Of a DNA stretch of 64,000 nucleotides, positions 18,939 to 27,947 are shown in pieces. How positions within the stretch are numbered: position 1 is the stretch's first letter; every line of letters begins with the position of its first letter. The stretch comes from Pseudomonas inefficax (GTDB taxonomy: Bacteria > Pseudomonadota > Gammaproteobacteria > Pseudomonadales > Pseudomonadaceae). The stretch is taken from NCBI RefSeq assembly GCF_900277125.1, contig NZ_OPYN01000150.1, forward strand, positions 99,535 to 163,534. The letters are read 5' to 3'. The notes under the pieces were generated by a model. That model was not told the origin of the DNA, searched no databases, and was given only the letters and a program-made list of their open reading frames with translations. The position numbers and the translations under genes are program-made.

Positions 18939-20255
18939 TCACACCTGTTCCGCCGCGGCAACCATCCCCGCCGCCTTGACCTTGGCACTGCCAATCGGCG
19001 CCTGCAGCAGCAGGAAGTAGGCCACCGCCGAACACAGCGCCACCACCGCGCTGATCATGAACGCCGTGGTGAACGATCCCGAATACTGGATGCTGAAGCC
19101 GGTGACGATCGGCGCCACCGAGCCGGCGATGTAGCCGCCGAAGTTCTGGATCGAGCCAAACGAAGCCACGCGCTGGCTGTCGACGATGGTGTTGACGATC
19201 ATCCAGGCAGTGGCACTGGCCATGTTGATGCTGAACAGCGCCAGGCACAGCAGGATGACGCAACCGGTCAGGCCGGTGACGAACGACAGCGGCAGGGTGA
19301 ACAGCGCCGCCAGCACCAGGCCGGTGATGACGCTGAACTTGCGGCTGGCCAGCACGCTCATGCCGCGCTTGACCAGCAAATCGCAGAAGCGCCCGGCGAC
19401 GATCGTGCCCGCGGCACCAAAGCCATAGGCCAGCGACACCACCCAAGCGGTCTTGTACAGGTCCAGGCCATGCTCGCGCTCGAAGTACCCAGGCAGCCAG
19501 GTCAGGTGCAGCCAGAGCATGTAGATCACGCCCATGAAGCCCAGCACCGCGCCCCAGGTACTACGGTGCTTGAACAGGTCGAGCCAGCCGGCGAAGTACG
19601 AGGCCTTCGGCGCTTGTGCAGCGGCTGCCGGCGCCTGCTGCCCACTCGGCAGCGGCTTGCCTTCGGCAACAAGCTCCGCCAGGTAGCGTGCCTTGCTTTT
19701 GTAGAAGGTCAGCCAGCACAGCGCCAGCACCACACCGATCACACCGGTGATGATGAACATGCCGCGCCAACCGAAGTTGACCATGAACAGCGTCAGCAAG
19801 GGTGGCGCCAGGCACGGGCCGAGGCAGGTCGAGGACCAGACCACGCCGGTCGGGGTACCGCGTTCGTTGGCATCGAACCACTCCGACAGGGCCTTAGCCG
19901 CCGACGGAAACATCGGCGCCTCGCCAATCCCCAGCAGTACCCGCAGGCCCATGAAGCCGGCAAAGCTGTTGACCATGCCGAACGCTGCCTGGGCTACCGA
20001 CCAGCCCAGCAGCGAGGCACCGAGGGCGATCTTGCTGCCCAGGCGGTCGATGATCATGCCCATCGGCAGCTGGGCGAAGGCATAGGCAATGGAAAACGCC
20101 GACAACAGGATGCCCATCTGCGACGGGCTGATCATCATGTCTTTCTGGATCGAGGTGTTGGCGATCGACAGTGCACTACGGTCCAAATAGTTGACGATGC
20201 CGATCAGTAGCAGGAACACGACGGTGATGCGTTGGTACTTCTTCATAGGGTTCAT
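18939..20255 (-). CDS. MFS transporter, glucarate/galactarate-type anion:cation symporter family
   Basis: A 438-residue permease with 12 predicted helices. GIVNYLDRSALSIANTSIQKD in helix 1 and YAFAQLPMGMIIDRLGSK (the MFS loop 2-3 motif) are typical of the ACS family that includes GudP, GarP and ExuT. It is the last gene on the minus strand of a cluster with FAH, Ldh2 and UxaA-type enzymes, which supports a hexarate or other sugar-acid substrate. The start at 20255 has AAAGG seven bases upstream. Confidence 0.85.
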   Translation of the reverse strand: MNPMKKYQRITVVFLLLIGIVNYLDRSALSIANTSIQKDMMISPSQMGILLSAFSIAYAFAQLPMGMIIDRLGSKIALGASLLGWSVAQAAFGMVNSFAGFMGLRVLLGIGEAPMFPSAAKALSEWFDANERGTPTGVVWSSTCLGPCLAPPLLTLFMVNFGWRGMFIITGVIGVVLALCWLTFYKSKARYLAELVAEGKPLPSGQQAPAAAAQAPKASYFAGWLDLFKHRSTWGAVLGFMGVIYMLWLHLTWLPGYFEREHGLDLYKTAWVVSLAYGFGAAGTIVAGRFCDLLVKRGMSVLASRKFSVITGLVLAALFTLPLSFVTGLTGCVILLCLALFSINMASATAWMIVNTIVDSQRVASFGSIQNFGGYIAGSVAPIVTGFSIQYSGSFTTAFMISAVVALCSAVAYFLLLQAPIGSAKVKAAGMVAAAEQV

Positions 20256-20344
20256 GTGATGACCTTTATTATTATTGTTGCCGCGCTGTCAGCGCCTTGG
20301 CGATCCTTCGTTCAAGCTGCGCCCTCCCTGACGCAGCGCGCCGC

Positions 20345-21562
20345 TCAAGGCAGGCGCGCGGTGGTTGCAACGTCCAGCAGGCCGCGCTGGCCGAGGCTGT
20401 CGATCAGTGCACGCAGGCCAAAGTGCCACTGCGGCGCCAGGTCGCTGGTGGTCACGCGGTTGCACAGGGTACCCAGTTGCGGGTTGCTGATGCTCACGAC
20501 ATCGCCCGGCTTGTGGGTGAAGCCGTTGCCCGGTTGGTCGCGGTCCTGCTTGGGGGCGAACAAGGTACCGAGGAACAGCACCAGGCCGTCGGGGTACTGA
20601 TGGTTCTCGTTGAGGGTTTGCTGCACCAGGTCCTGCGGGTCGCGGCTGATCTGGCGCATGGAACTGCTGCCGGCGAGGATGAAGCCGTCTTCGCCCACCA
20701 CTTGCAACTCCACCTCGGCGGCGCGCACGTCGTCCAGGCCGAAGCTTTCGTCGAACAGGCGCAGCATCGGGCCGAGCGCGGTGGAGGCATTGTTGTCCTT
20801 GGCTTTGGACAGCAGCAAGGCGCTACGGCCTTCGAAGTCGCGCAGGTTGACGTCGTTGCCAAGCATCGCGCCCTTGATGCAACCATCGCTCGACACCGCC
20901 AGCACCACTTCAGGCTCCGGGTTGTTCCAGCTCGACTTGGGGTGAATGCCGATGTCGGCGCCGTGGCCGACCGCCGACAACGGCTGGGCCTTGGTGAACA
21001 CCTCGGCATCCGGGCCAATCCCCACTTCCAGGTATTGCGACCACAGGCCCTGCTCCACCAGCACCTTGCGCAGCGCTTCGGCCTGGGCCGAGCCCGGCAC
21101 GATCTGTGACAGGTCGGCACCGATGCGGCTGGCCAGGGTGTCACGGATGGCATCGGCCTTGGCCGGGTCGCCCTTGGCCTGCTCTTCCACCACGCGCTCC
21201 AGCAGGCTGGTGGCGAAGGTCACCCCAGCGGCCTTCACCGCCTGCAGGTCGATGGGAGCCAGCAGCCATGGCTGGTGCAGGTCGCGCCGGGCCGGGTCGC
21301 TGTTGCCCAGCAAGGCTGGCAGCCCGATCAGCGGCTCGGCCAGCGGCAGGCTGCGCAGGTAGGCCACCGGGTCGGCCACTTCCAGCAGGGCCGAGACGGT
21401 GGCTACATGGGCGCTGATATCGTGCACGGCGCCGGCCTTCACCAGCACCACCGCAGGGCCCTGCTCCGGCAGCCACACCCGCCCTACCCAACTGCCGCTG
21501 TCGAACGCGCTGGCATCGTGGTTCAGAGGCAGCGGTCGCTTGCCGTTCGCTCGATCAGTCAT
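20345..21562 (-). CDS. Fumarylacetoacetate hydrolase (FAH) family protein
   Basis: A 405-residue protein with the FAH fold in its C-terminal two thirds: DIGIHPKSSWNNPEPEVVL (acidic metal ligands), GNDVNLRDFEGRSA, and the late GDVVSISNPQLGTLCNRV. Family members hydrolyse or dehydrate 2-keto or diketo acids such as 2,4-diketo-3-deoxy-sugar acids. The start at 21562 (MTDRANGK) has AAGG eight bases upstream; an alternative ATG at 21586 overlaps the upstream gene's stop (ATGA). It lies in a sugar-acid operon downstream of an Ldh2-family dehydrogenase and a UxaA-family dehydratase. Its exact substrate is not evident. Confidence 0.82.
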   Translation of the reverse strand: MTDRANGKRPLPLNHDASAFDSGSWVGRVWLPEQGPAVVLVKAGAVHDISAHVATVSALLEVADPVAYLRSLPLAEPLIGLPALLGNSDPARRDLHQPWLLAPIDLQAVKAAGVTFATSLLERVVEEQAKGDPAKADAIRDTLASRIGADLSQIVPGSAQAEALRKVLVEQGLWSQYLEVGIGPDAEVFTKAQPLSAVGHGADIGIHPKSSWNNPEPEVVLAVSSDGCIKGAMLGNDVNLRDFEGRSALLLSKAKDNNASTALGPMLRLFDESFGLDDVRAAEVELQVVGEDGFILAGSSSMRQISRDPQDLVQQTLNENHQYPDGLVLFLGTLFAPKQDRDQPGNGFTHKPGDVVSISNPQLGTLCNRVTTSDLAPQWHFGLRALIDSLGQRGLLDVATTARLP

Positions 21563-21582
21563 CTGTGTACCCTTACTGTCAT

Positions 21583-22641
21583 TCATTGGGAAAGTGCCGG
21601 CAGTTGCAGCTGCCCGGCCAGGCGGTCAAGGTCGGCCACCAGCTGTGACGAAAGGCTTGCGCCCTGCTCCAGGGCCTGGCGGCGTAGGGCAAGGCCAGCC
21701 TGCCCGGGCAGGCGCACCGGGCGCTCGGGGTCCAGCGGCCGGCTGGCCAGTATCAGTCGGCCGAGGAAGCTGGTTTCGTCGGTGAACGCTTGCAGGCCGC
21801 CGAAGAATCGCGGGTCGATGACCACGGCGGTGGCCGAGGCCCCCCACTGGTCTGGTGCATCCTTGCGGCCATGGCCGGCCAGCCCCGAGGTCAAGGCTTC
21901 GACCAGCAGTGCCAGGGCGAAACCTTTGTGGCCAAAGGCCTGGCCACCCAAGGGCAGGATGCTGCCTTGCGGGCTGGTGAAGAAATCGCGGGGGTCGTCG
22001 CTCAGTTGCCCGTCATTGCTTACCAGCACCGAGTGCGGCAGGCGGCTACCGGCGTCGCGACACTGGCCGACCAGGCCGAGGGTGACGGTGGACATGCTGA
22101 CGTCCAGCAGAATCGGCTCGCCTTGGGTCGGGATACCCGCGGCGATCGGGTTGGGGGTGTACACCGGATCGACACCGCCATGGGCGCAGACCAGCCCTAC
22201 CGAAGGGTCCGAGGAATACAGCATGGCCACCAGGCCCTGGTCGGTGTAAGGCTTGAGGTAGGCTGCCAGGCAGCCGATATGCGCGGCGCGGCGTACCACG
22301 GCGATGCCGATACCCTGCGAAGTGGCGCCCTTTGCCGCGCAGTCCAGGGCACGGCTGACGCAGTACGGCCCCAACACGTAATGGCCATCGAACAGGCTGG
22401 AAATGCCACTGTCCGATACCTGCTCCAGTACCTGCGCGCGGGCCTTGACCTGGCCGCCGAGCATGCCGTCGATGTAGCGGCTGACCAAATTCAGGCCATG
22501 GGTGCGATGGCCCAGCAACTCGCCTTCGAGGAGCACCCGGGTCACTACCTGGGCGACTTCGGTATCGGCACCGGCCTTTTCGAACAGCCGCTCGACGAAG
22601 GTAGTGAGCGCTTGCACGTCGTAATGTGTGGCTTGAGTCAT
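21583..22641 (-). CDS. Ldh2 family NAD(P)-dependent oxidoreductase (malate/L-lactate dehydrogenase type)
   Basis: A 352-residue dehydrogenase of the Ldh2/YlbC/ComC superfamily, not related to classical lactate dehydrogenase. The family motif GHRTHGLNLVSRYIDGM contains the catalytic histidine, and ANPIAAGIPT/DVSMSTVTLG and FGHKGFALALLVEALT are conserved. Members reduce or oxidise 2-keto and 2-hydroxy acids. The 4-bp to 21-bp arrangement with the FAH gene suggests co-translation and a joint step in sugar-acid breakdown. Confidence 0.85.
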   Translation of the reverse strand: MTQATHYDVQALTTFVERLFEKAGADTEVAQVVTRVLLEGELLGHRTHGLNLVSRYIDGMLGGQVKARAQVLEQVSDSGISSLFDGHYVLGPYCVSRALDCAAKGATSQGIGIAVVRRAAHIGCLAAYLKPYTDQGLVAMLYSSDPSVGLVCAHGGVDPVYTPNPIAAGIPTQGEPILLDVSMSTVTLGLVGQCRDAGSRLPHSVLVSNDGQLSDDPRDFFTSPQGSILPLGGQAFGHKGFALALLVEALTSGLAGHGRKDAPDQWGASATAVVIDPRFFGGLQAFTDETSFLGRLILASRPLDPERPVRLPGQAGLALRRQALEQGASLSSQLVADLDRLAGQLQLPALSQ

Positions 22642-22675
22642 TGCGATTGCCTCGTAAATGGGACAGGGCTGGCGA

Positions 22676-24217
22676 TCAGGTCACGGCACCGATCTGCCAG
22701 GGCACGAATTCGTTCTGCCCGTAGCCGTGCAGTTCGCTCTTGCTGCGCTCACCGGAAGCGATGCGCAGCATCTGTTCGAAGATGAACGCGCCGCGCTCCT
22801 CGATGCTGGTGGAGCCATCGGCGATGCCGCCGCAATTGACGTCCATGTCTTCTTCCTGGTGCTCGAACACCCGGTTGTTGGTGGCCAGCTTGATCGATGG
22901 CGCCGGGGCGCAGCCATAGGCCGAGCCACGGCCGGTGGTGAAGGCGATCAGGTTGGCCCCGCCAGCCACCTGGCCGGTGGCCGAAACCGGGTCGTAGCCG
23001 GGAGTATCCATGAACACCAGGCCCTGGGCGCGCACCGCTTCCGCATACTGGTACACATCGACCAGGTTGCTGGAGCCGGCCTTGGCCACTGCACCGAGGG
23101 ACTTCTCGAGGATGGTGGTCAGGCCTCCGGCCTTGTTGCCGGCCGAGGGGTTGTTGTTCAGTTCGGCGTTCATGCGCTGGCAGTAGTCTTCCCACCAGCG
23201 GATGCGGGCCACCAGTTTTTCGCCGACCTCGCGGCTGACCGCACGGCGGGTCAGCAGGTGCTCGGCACCGTAGATTTCCGGGGTTTCGGAGAGAATCGCG
23301 GTGCCACCGGCGGCCACCAGGCGGTCGACGGCATTGCCCAACGCCGGGTTGGCGGTAATGCCGGAATAGCCATCGGAACCGCCACATTGCAGGCCTACCA
23401 CCAGGTGCCGCGCGCTGACCGGCTGGCGCTGCACCTGGTTGGCCTCGGCCAGCAGTGCCTTGACCTGCTCGATGCCGGCGGCGATGGTTTTGCAGGTGCC
23501 GCCGATACCCTGGATGGTGAAGGCGCGCAGCTGGGCGCTGGCCTGCAGGCCCTGGGTTTCCAGCAGGCTTTCGATCTGGTTGGTTTCGCAGCCCAGGCCA
23601 ATGATCAGCACGGCAGCGAAATTGGGGTGTACGGCGTACCCGGCGAGGGTACGACGCAACAGGCCCAGGGCTTCACCGCTGGGGTCCACCGCACAGCCGG
23701 CGCCGTGGGTCAGTGCCACCACGCCGTCGATGTTCGGGTAATCGGCCAGCACTTCAGGGTGGATATCGCGACGAAAATGGTCAGCCACGGCCCGGGCCAC
23801 GGTCGCCGAGCAGTTCACCGAGGTGAGGATGCCGATGTAGTTGCGGGTGGCGACCCGGCCATCGGCGCGCACTATGCCTTCGAACTGCGCCTCGCTGCCG
23901 GGCTGGTTGCGGGTGTCGACACCGAAGGCGTAGTCACGGGCGAAATCGCCCATCTGCACATTGTGCACATGCACATGCTCGCCGGCGTCGATGGCCTGCG
24001 AGGCAAAACCGATAATCTGCCCGTAGCGGCGCAGAGGCTGGCCTTGCTCGATACGTTCGGTAGCGAGCTTGTGGCCTGAGGGGATCTGCTGGCGCACGGT
24101 AATCGCCTCGGCGTCCAGGCGCAGGCCTGGCGGCAGGGCCTGGCGAGCGATGAGCACGTTGTCCAGCGGGTTGAGGCGGATGACGGCAAGGTCACCGGAC
24201 TTGGCTATCAGTTGCAT
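22676..24217 (-). CDS. UxaA/GarD-type altronate or galactarate dehydratase
   Basis: A 513-residue dehydratase. Residues ~1-90 form an SAF-like domain (LNPLDNVLIARQALPPG ... GHKLATERI). The catalytic part follows, with VRADGRVATRNYIGILTSVNCSA, a conserved ALTHGAGCAVD, LQCGGSDGYSGITANPALG and GSAYGCAPAPSIKLATN. Conserved cysteines and His are those of the metal-dependent UxaA/GarD family. It is the first gene of the minus-strand operon. Galactarate, altronate or a related acid is likely; the sequence does not decide. Confidence 0.85.
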   Translation of the reverse strand: MQLIAKSGDLAVIRLNPLDNVLIARQALPPGLRLDAEAITVRQQIPSGHKLATERIEQGQPLRRYGQIIGFASQAIDAGEHVHVHNVQMGDFARDYAFGVDTRNQPGSEAQFEGIVRADGRVATRNYIGILTSVNCSATVARAVADHFRRDIHPEVLADYPNIDGVVALTHGAGCAVDPSGEALGLLRRTLAGYAVHPNFAAVLIIGLGCETNQIESLLETQGLQASAQLRAFTIQGIGGTCKTIAAGIEQVKALLAEANQVQRQPVSARHLVVGLQCGGSDGYSGITANPALGNAVDRLVAAGGTAILSETPEIYGAEHLLTRRAVSREVGEKLVARIRWWEDYCQRMNAELNNNPSAGNKAGGLTTILEKSLGAVAKAGSSNLVDVYQYAEAVRAQGLVFMDTPGYDPVSATGQVAGGANLIAFTTGRGSAYGCAPAPSIKLATNNRVFEHQEEDMDVNCGGIADGSTSIEERGAFIFEQMLRIASGERSKSELHGYGQNEFVPWQIGAVT

Positions 24218-24397
24218 GGGACCTCTCAGGGCGGTGCGGCTGGCTTCTTGTTATGGCTGCGACCACTGTAAGAAGCCTTGGGCAACATTCCCAATGAGAT
24301 GATCCGATCGAACGATAACCTTGGGTTATCATAGGCGGGTCTCGGCGCGTATTTATCAATCGCCTTGAAGACCACTGTTGGCAGATGCGAGGATCCG

Positions 24398-24514
24398 TGT
24401 AGGAGCGGCCTTGTGTCGCGAAAGGGCTGCAAAGCAGCCCCAGCAATCCGTGCTTTTGAGCTGAAACCCTGGGGCTGCTTCGCAGCCCTTTCGCGACACA
24501 AGGCCGCTCCTACA
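24398..24514. repeat. Inverted REP pair between LysR gene and dehydratase gene
   Basis: Two perfect 33-nt inverted arms (24398-24430 and 24482-24514; tgtaggagcggccttgtgtc ...), centre 51 bp. Apart from this pair, the 24218-24532 gap holds only the presumed promoter region of the UxaA-type gene, with tandem taac/atc-rich sequence around 24300-24330 and no coding signal. Confidence 0.85.
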
Positions 24515-24532
24515 GTTGACCGCGTATCGGCT

Positions 24533-25486
24533 TTATCTATGCTCCTCCTGGCGACGGCGAGCGCCTTCCAGCAAAATTTCGACAAACGCACGGGCCGAAG
24601 GGCTCAGTGGCTCGTCCTTGCGGGTAACCACGCCGTATTCCAGCGCCGCCAGGTGCAAGGGGCTGCGCAGTTCTTTCAGTTGGCCGCTGGCCAGCTGCGC
24701 GGCAACCATCGAGCGCGGCAACATGGCGATCATGGGCGCCGCCTGCAGCAATTGCAGGAACATCGGCATGGAGATGGTTTCGACGCTGTCAGCAGGTGTG
24801 GCGATGCCGGCAACCCGAAACGCCTGCTCCAGGCGGTTGCGGATCGGCGTGCCCACCGGGTACAGCACCCACGGCCAGTCGCCCAGCGCCGCCAGCGGCG
24901 TGCTTTCCAGCTGGTTGAGCGGGTGTTCGCTGTTGACCACCAGGCTGAACGGTTCTGGCTCCAGGGGCTGGAAGTCGAACAGCTGGCTGAAGCGTTCTTC
25001 AGTGAAGCGGCCAATCATGATGTCGAGCTTGTTCTGCTCCAGCATGGTCAACAAGTGATCGCTGGAATGCTCCACCACTTCGATCGACAGCAACGGGCTG
25101 CGTGCCTTGATCGCGGCGATGGCCTGCGGCAGCACCAGCGCGGTGGCGGCAAAGATGCCTCCGACGCGGATAAAACCGTGCCCGCCGTTGCGCAAGCGGT
25201 TTACCTGGTCAACGAACTGTTGCGACTCGGCCAGCGCGCCTTGGGCATAGCGCACCACATATTCGCCCAGCTCGGTGGGTGGCATGCTCCGCGGCAGGCG
25301 CTCGAACAGGGCGAAGCCGAACTGCTCCTCAAGATCACGCAACATTTTGCTCAGAGCCGGCTGGCTCAGGTTCATGCGCGTGGCGGTGGCGTGCATGTTG
25401 CGGGTGCGCGCCAAGGTGTCGATCAACACCAGGTGCTTGTAGCGGATCCAGTTGCAAAAGCTGGAATGGGTCATGTCCGGCGGCAT
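24533..25486 (-). CDS. LysR-family transcriptional regulator
   Basis: A 317-residue regulator: wHTH at ~13-75 (LVLIDTLARTRNMHATATRMNLSQPALSKML) and a periplasmic-binding-like effector domain behind it (GFIRVGGIFAATALVLPQA). The group with HATATRMNLSQPALSKMLRD often controls sugar-acid or aromatic-acid genes. It lies upstream of and co-directional with the UxaA operon, and 34 bp below a second LysR gene. The start at 25486 has GAGG nine bases upstream; ATG at 25474 is possible. Confidence 0.9.
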   Translation of the reverse strand: MPPDMTHSSFCNWIRYKHLVLIDTLARTRNMHATATRMNLSQPALSKMLRDLEEQFGFALFERLPRSMPPTELGEYVVRYAQGALAESQQFVDQVNRLRNGGHGFIRVGGIFAATALVLPQAIAAIKARSPLLSIEVVEHSSDHLLTMLEQNKLDIMIGRFTEERFSQLFDFQPLEPEPFSLVVNSEHPLNQLESTPLAALGDWPWVLYPVGTPIRNRLEQAFRVAGIATPADSVETISMPMFLQLLQAAPMIAMLPRSMVAAQLASGQLKELRSPLHLAALEYGVVTRKDEPLSPSARAFVEILLEGARRRQEEHR

Positions 25487-25519
25487 TGACGCAGGCCTCA
25501 GGCAAATTAAAAGGCAGGG

Positions 25520-26467
25520 CTATTGCGCCCGCAGGTAGTGCAGCAAGGTGTCCAGGGCAACCGAGTTGGGCCGCGAGCGCAGGGTCAGCACGCCGAGGTT
25601 GGCCATGGCCAGCGGCAGCTCCACCGGCAGGATGGCGACCATGCCATAGCGGGCATAATGCTTGGCCACGTCATCGGGCACCACCGCAATCATCTCGGAG
25701 GCTTCGAGCATGGCAGTGGTAGCCAGAATCGAGGCGGTTTCGACGATATCCAGCGACTGCACCATGCCACCGGCTTGCAAGGCGCTTTCGACGCGGCGGC
25801 GCATCGGGCTGCCGATGGGGTGCAGGATCCAGGTCAACGCCACCAGGTCAGCCAGTTGCAGCCCGGCGGCATTGGCCAGCGGATGGCCGGCGCGGGCGAT
25901 AACACGCATCTGCTCACCGCCTTCGAACAGTTCGATGTTCAGGTCCTGGCTGTCGCTCTGGTCTGGCAGCCGCCCAACCACCATGTCGAAGTCGCCACGC
26001 AGCAAGGCCGGCAGCAAGGTGTCGCTGGTGCCGACCTCCAGGGAAATGCGCACTTTGGGGTGGTCGCGCTTGTAGGCCAGTACCGCCTTGGTCAGCACGC
26101 CCGGCACCGGGCCCATGACGCTGCCCACCCGTACCAGGCCCCGGGCCCCGCGCGCCAGCTCGGCAATCTGCGCCTGGGCGTGCTCGAACTCGTGAAGCGC
26201 GTTCTGCGCATAGCGAATCATCACTTCGCCATACAGCGTCGCTTGCATGCCCCGTGGCAAACGCTCGAACAAGCGTACGCCAAGGCGCTCCTCAAGCTGT
26301 TGCAGCAACAGGCTCGCTGCCGGTTGCGTGGTGTGCATCGCCGCGGCAGCACGGCGCAGGTTGGCGAACTCGCCCAAGGCGTTGAGCAGCGTGATCTGCC
26401 GGCTGGAGATCTTCAATGCGCCGAGGCTGGCAGGCGCCTGGGCGCTCTCGGGTGGCAAGCGAGACAT
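25520..26467 (-). CDS. LysR-family transcriptional regulator
   Basis: A 315-residue regulator with wHTH at ~22-85 (LNALGEFANLRRAAAAMHTT, QPAASLLLQQLEERLGVRLFERLPRGM) and an effector domain. It is divergent from the L-fuconate dehydratase gene, with a 101-bp shared intergenic region, so it is the likely regulator of fucD and the following permease. It resembles its neighbour at 24533 in domain layout but not closely in sequence. Confidence 0.9.
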   Translation of the reverse strand: MSRLPPESAQAPASLGALKISSRQITLLNALGEFANLRRAAAAMHTTQPAASLLLQQLEERLGVRLFERLPRGMQATLYGEVMIRYAQNALHEFEHAQAQIAELARGARGLVRVGSVMGPVPGVLTKAVLAYKRDHPKVRISLEVGTSDTLLPALLRGDFDMVVGRLPDQSDSQDLNIELFEGGEQMRVIARAGHPLANAAGLQLADLVALTWILHPIGSPMRRRVESALQAGGMVQSLDIVETASILATTAMLEASEMIAVVPDDVAKHYARYGMVAILPVELPLAMANLGVLTLRSRPNSVALDTLLHYLRAQ

Positions 26468-26568
26468 ATCGAATCCGATATCGCTGGTTAAGAATTGGCG
26501 ATTATGCCTGTATCGCTCGACAACCTACAGTCAGGTCTCCCAGTGCTTGAACAGATCAAGAGCCAACC

Positions 26569-27882
26569 ATGAGCATACGTATTACCCACCTGAGCGTTCG
26601 CGACATTCGTTTCCCCACTTCGCTGTCGCTGGACGGCTCCGACGCCATGAACAGCGCCCCCGATTATTCGGCAGCCTACGTGGTGCTGCACACCGACGCC
26701 GAGGCTCTCGAAGGCCACGGCCTGACCTTCACCATCGGTCGTGGCAACGAGATTTGCGCAGCGGCGGTGCAATCGCTTGCGCCGCTGATCGTCGGCCTCA
26801 GCCTGGAGGAAATCACGGCGGACATGGGTGGTTTCTGGCACCGTTTCACCGTCAGCGACAGCCAGTTGCGCTGGCTGGGCCCGGAAAAGGGCGTGATCCA
26901 CCTGGCCACCGCCGCGATCATCAATGCCGTGTGGGACCTGTGGGCCAAGCACGAAGGCAAGCCGGTGTGGAAGCTGCTGGCCGACATGACACCCGAGCAG
27001 TTGGTGCGCTGCCTGGATTTCAGCTACGTCACCGATGTGCTCACCCCCGAAGAAGCCATCGCCCTGCTGCGCCGCAAGGCCTCAGGCAAGGCCGAGCGCG
27101 AAGCGCAGATGCTGCGCGAAGGCTACCCCGGCTACACCACCGCGCCGGGCTGGCTGGGCTACAGCGAAGAGAAGATGCGCAAGCTGGCCCGCCAGGCCGT
27201 GGAGGATGGCTGGACCCACATCAAGCAGAAGATCGGTGCGGACCTGGAGGAAGACATTCGCCGCGCCAGCATCCTGCGCGACGAAATTGGCTGGGAGCGC
27301 ACCCTGATGATGGATGCCAACCAGGTATGGGGCGTGGAGGAATCCGTCGCCAACATGCGCCGCCTGGCCGCCTTCGAACCACTGTGGATCGAGGAGCCGA
27401 CCAACCCGGACGACATCCTCGGTCACGCCACTATCCGCCAGCGCATTGCGCCGATTGGCGTGGCTACCGGTGAACATTGCCACAACCGGGTGATGTTCAA
27501 GCAGATGTTCCAGGCCGGCGCGCTGGACTTCTGCCAACTGGACGCGGCCCGCCTGGGTGGCCTGAACGAAGTGCTGATCGTACTGCTGATGGCGGCCAAG
27601 TACGACGTACCGGTGTGCCCGCACGGTGGCGGTGTCGGCCTGTGTGAATACGTGCAGAACATTGCCCTGTTCGACTACATCGCCGTGTCGGCCTCGTTGC
27701 ACAACCGGGTGCTGGAGTACGTCGACCACCTGCACGAGCATTTCATCGACCCGGTGGTGATCCGCCGCGGGCGCTACATGCCACCACAACGCCCTGGCTA
27801 CAGCATCGAAATGCATGCCGAGACCCTGGAACGCTACCAGTACCCCAACGGCGCGGTGTGGCTCGACATCAACCGTTCCTGA
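26569..27882 (+). CDS. L-fuconate dehydratase-like enolase-superfamily enzyme
   Basis: A 437-residue member of the mandelate racemase/fuconate dehydratase group. Catalytic K219-Q-K221 (THIKQKIGA), metal ligands Asp249 (MMDANQ), Glu275 (WIEEPT) and Glu302 (ATGEHCHN), and His352 (CPHGGG) are all present. FucD turns L-fuconate into 2-keto-3-deoxy-L-fuconate. Length and the N-terminal RFPTSLSLDGSDAMN match the family closely. It is followed by an MFS permease in the same direction. Confidence 0.92.
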   Translation: MSIRITHLSVRDIRFPTSLSLDGSDAMNSAPDYSAAYVVLHTDAEALEGHGLTFTIGRGNEICAAAVQSLAPLIVGLSLEEITADMGGFWHRFTVSDSQLRWLGPEKGVIHLATAAIINAVWDLWAKHEGKPVWKLLADMTPEQLVRCLDFSYVTDVLTPEEAIALLRRKASGKAEREAQMLREGYPGYTTAPGWLGYSEEKMRKLARQAVEDGWTHIKQKIGADLEEDIRRASILRDEIGWERTLMMDANQVWGVEESVANMRRLAAFEPLWIEEPTNPDDILGHATIRQRIAPIGVATGEHCHNRVMFKQMFQAGALDFCQLDAARLGGLNEVLIVLLMAAKYDVPVCPHGGGVGLCEYVQNIALFDYIAVSASLHNRVLEYVDHLHEHFIDPVVIRRGRYMPPQRPGYSIEMHAETLERYQYPNGAVWLDINRS

Positions 27883-27947
27883 CCCACCTACCTGGGTGTG
27901 CCGCCTCTGCGCGGCACGCCATCAGCACTTTTCACGGGGAAAAAACA

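Noticed and set aside
20345..21562. FAH-family protein as fumarylacetoacetase of tyrosine breakdown
   Set aside because: No hmgA or maiA gene is near, and the sequence and context (UxaA, Ldh2, sugar-acid permease) fit the sugar-acid branch of the family instead.
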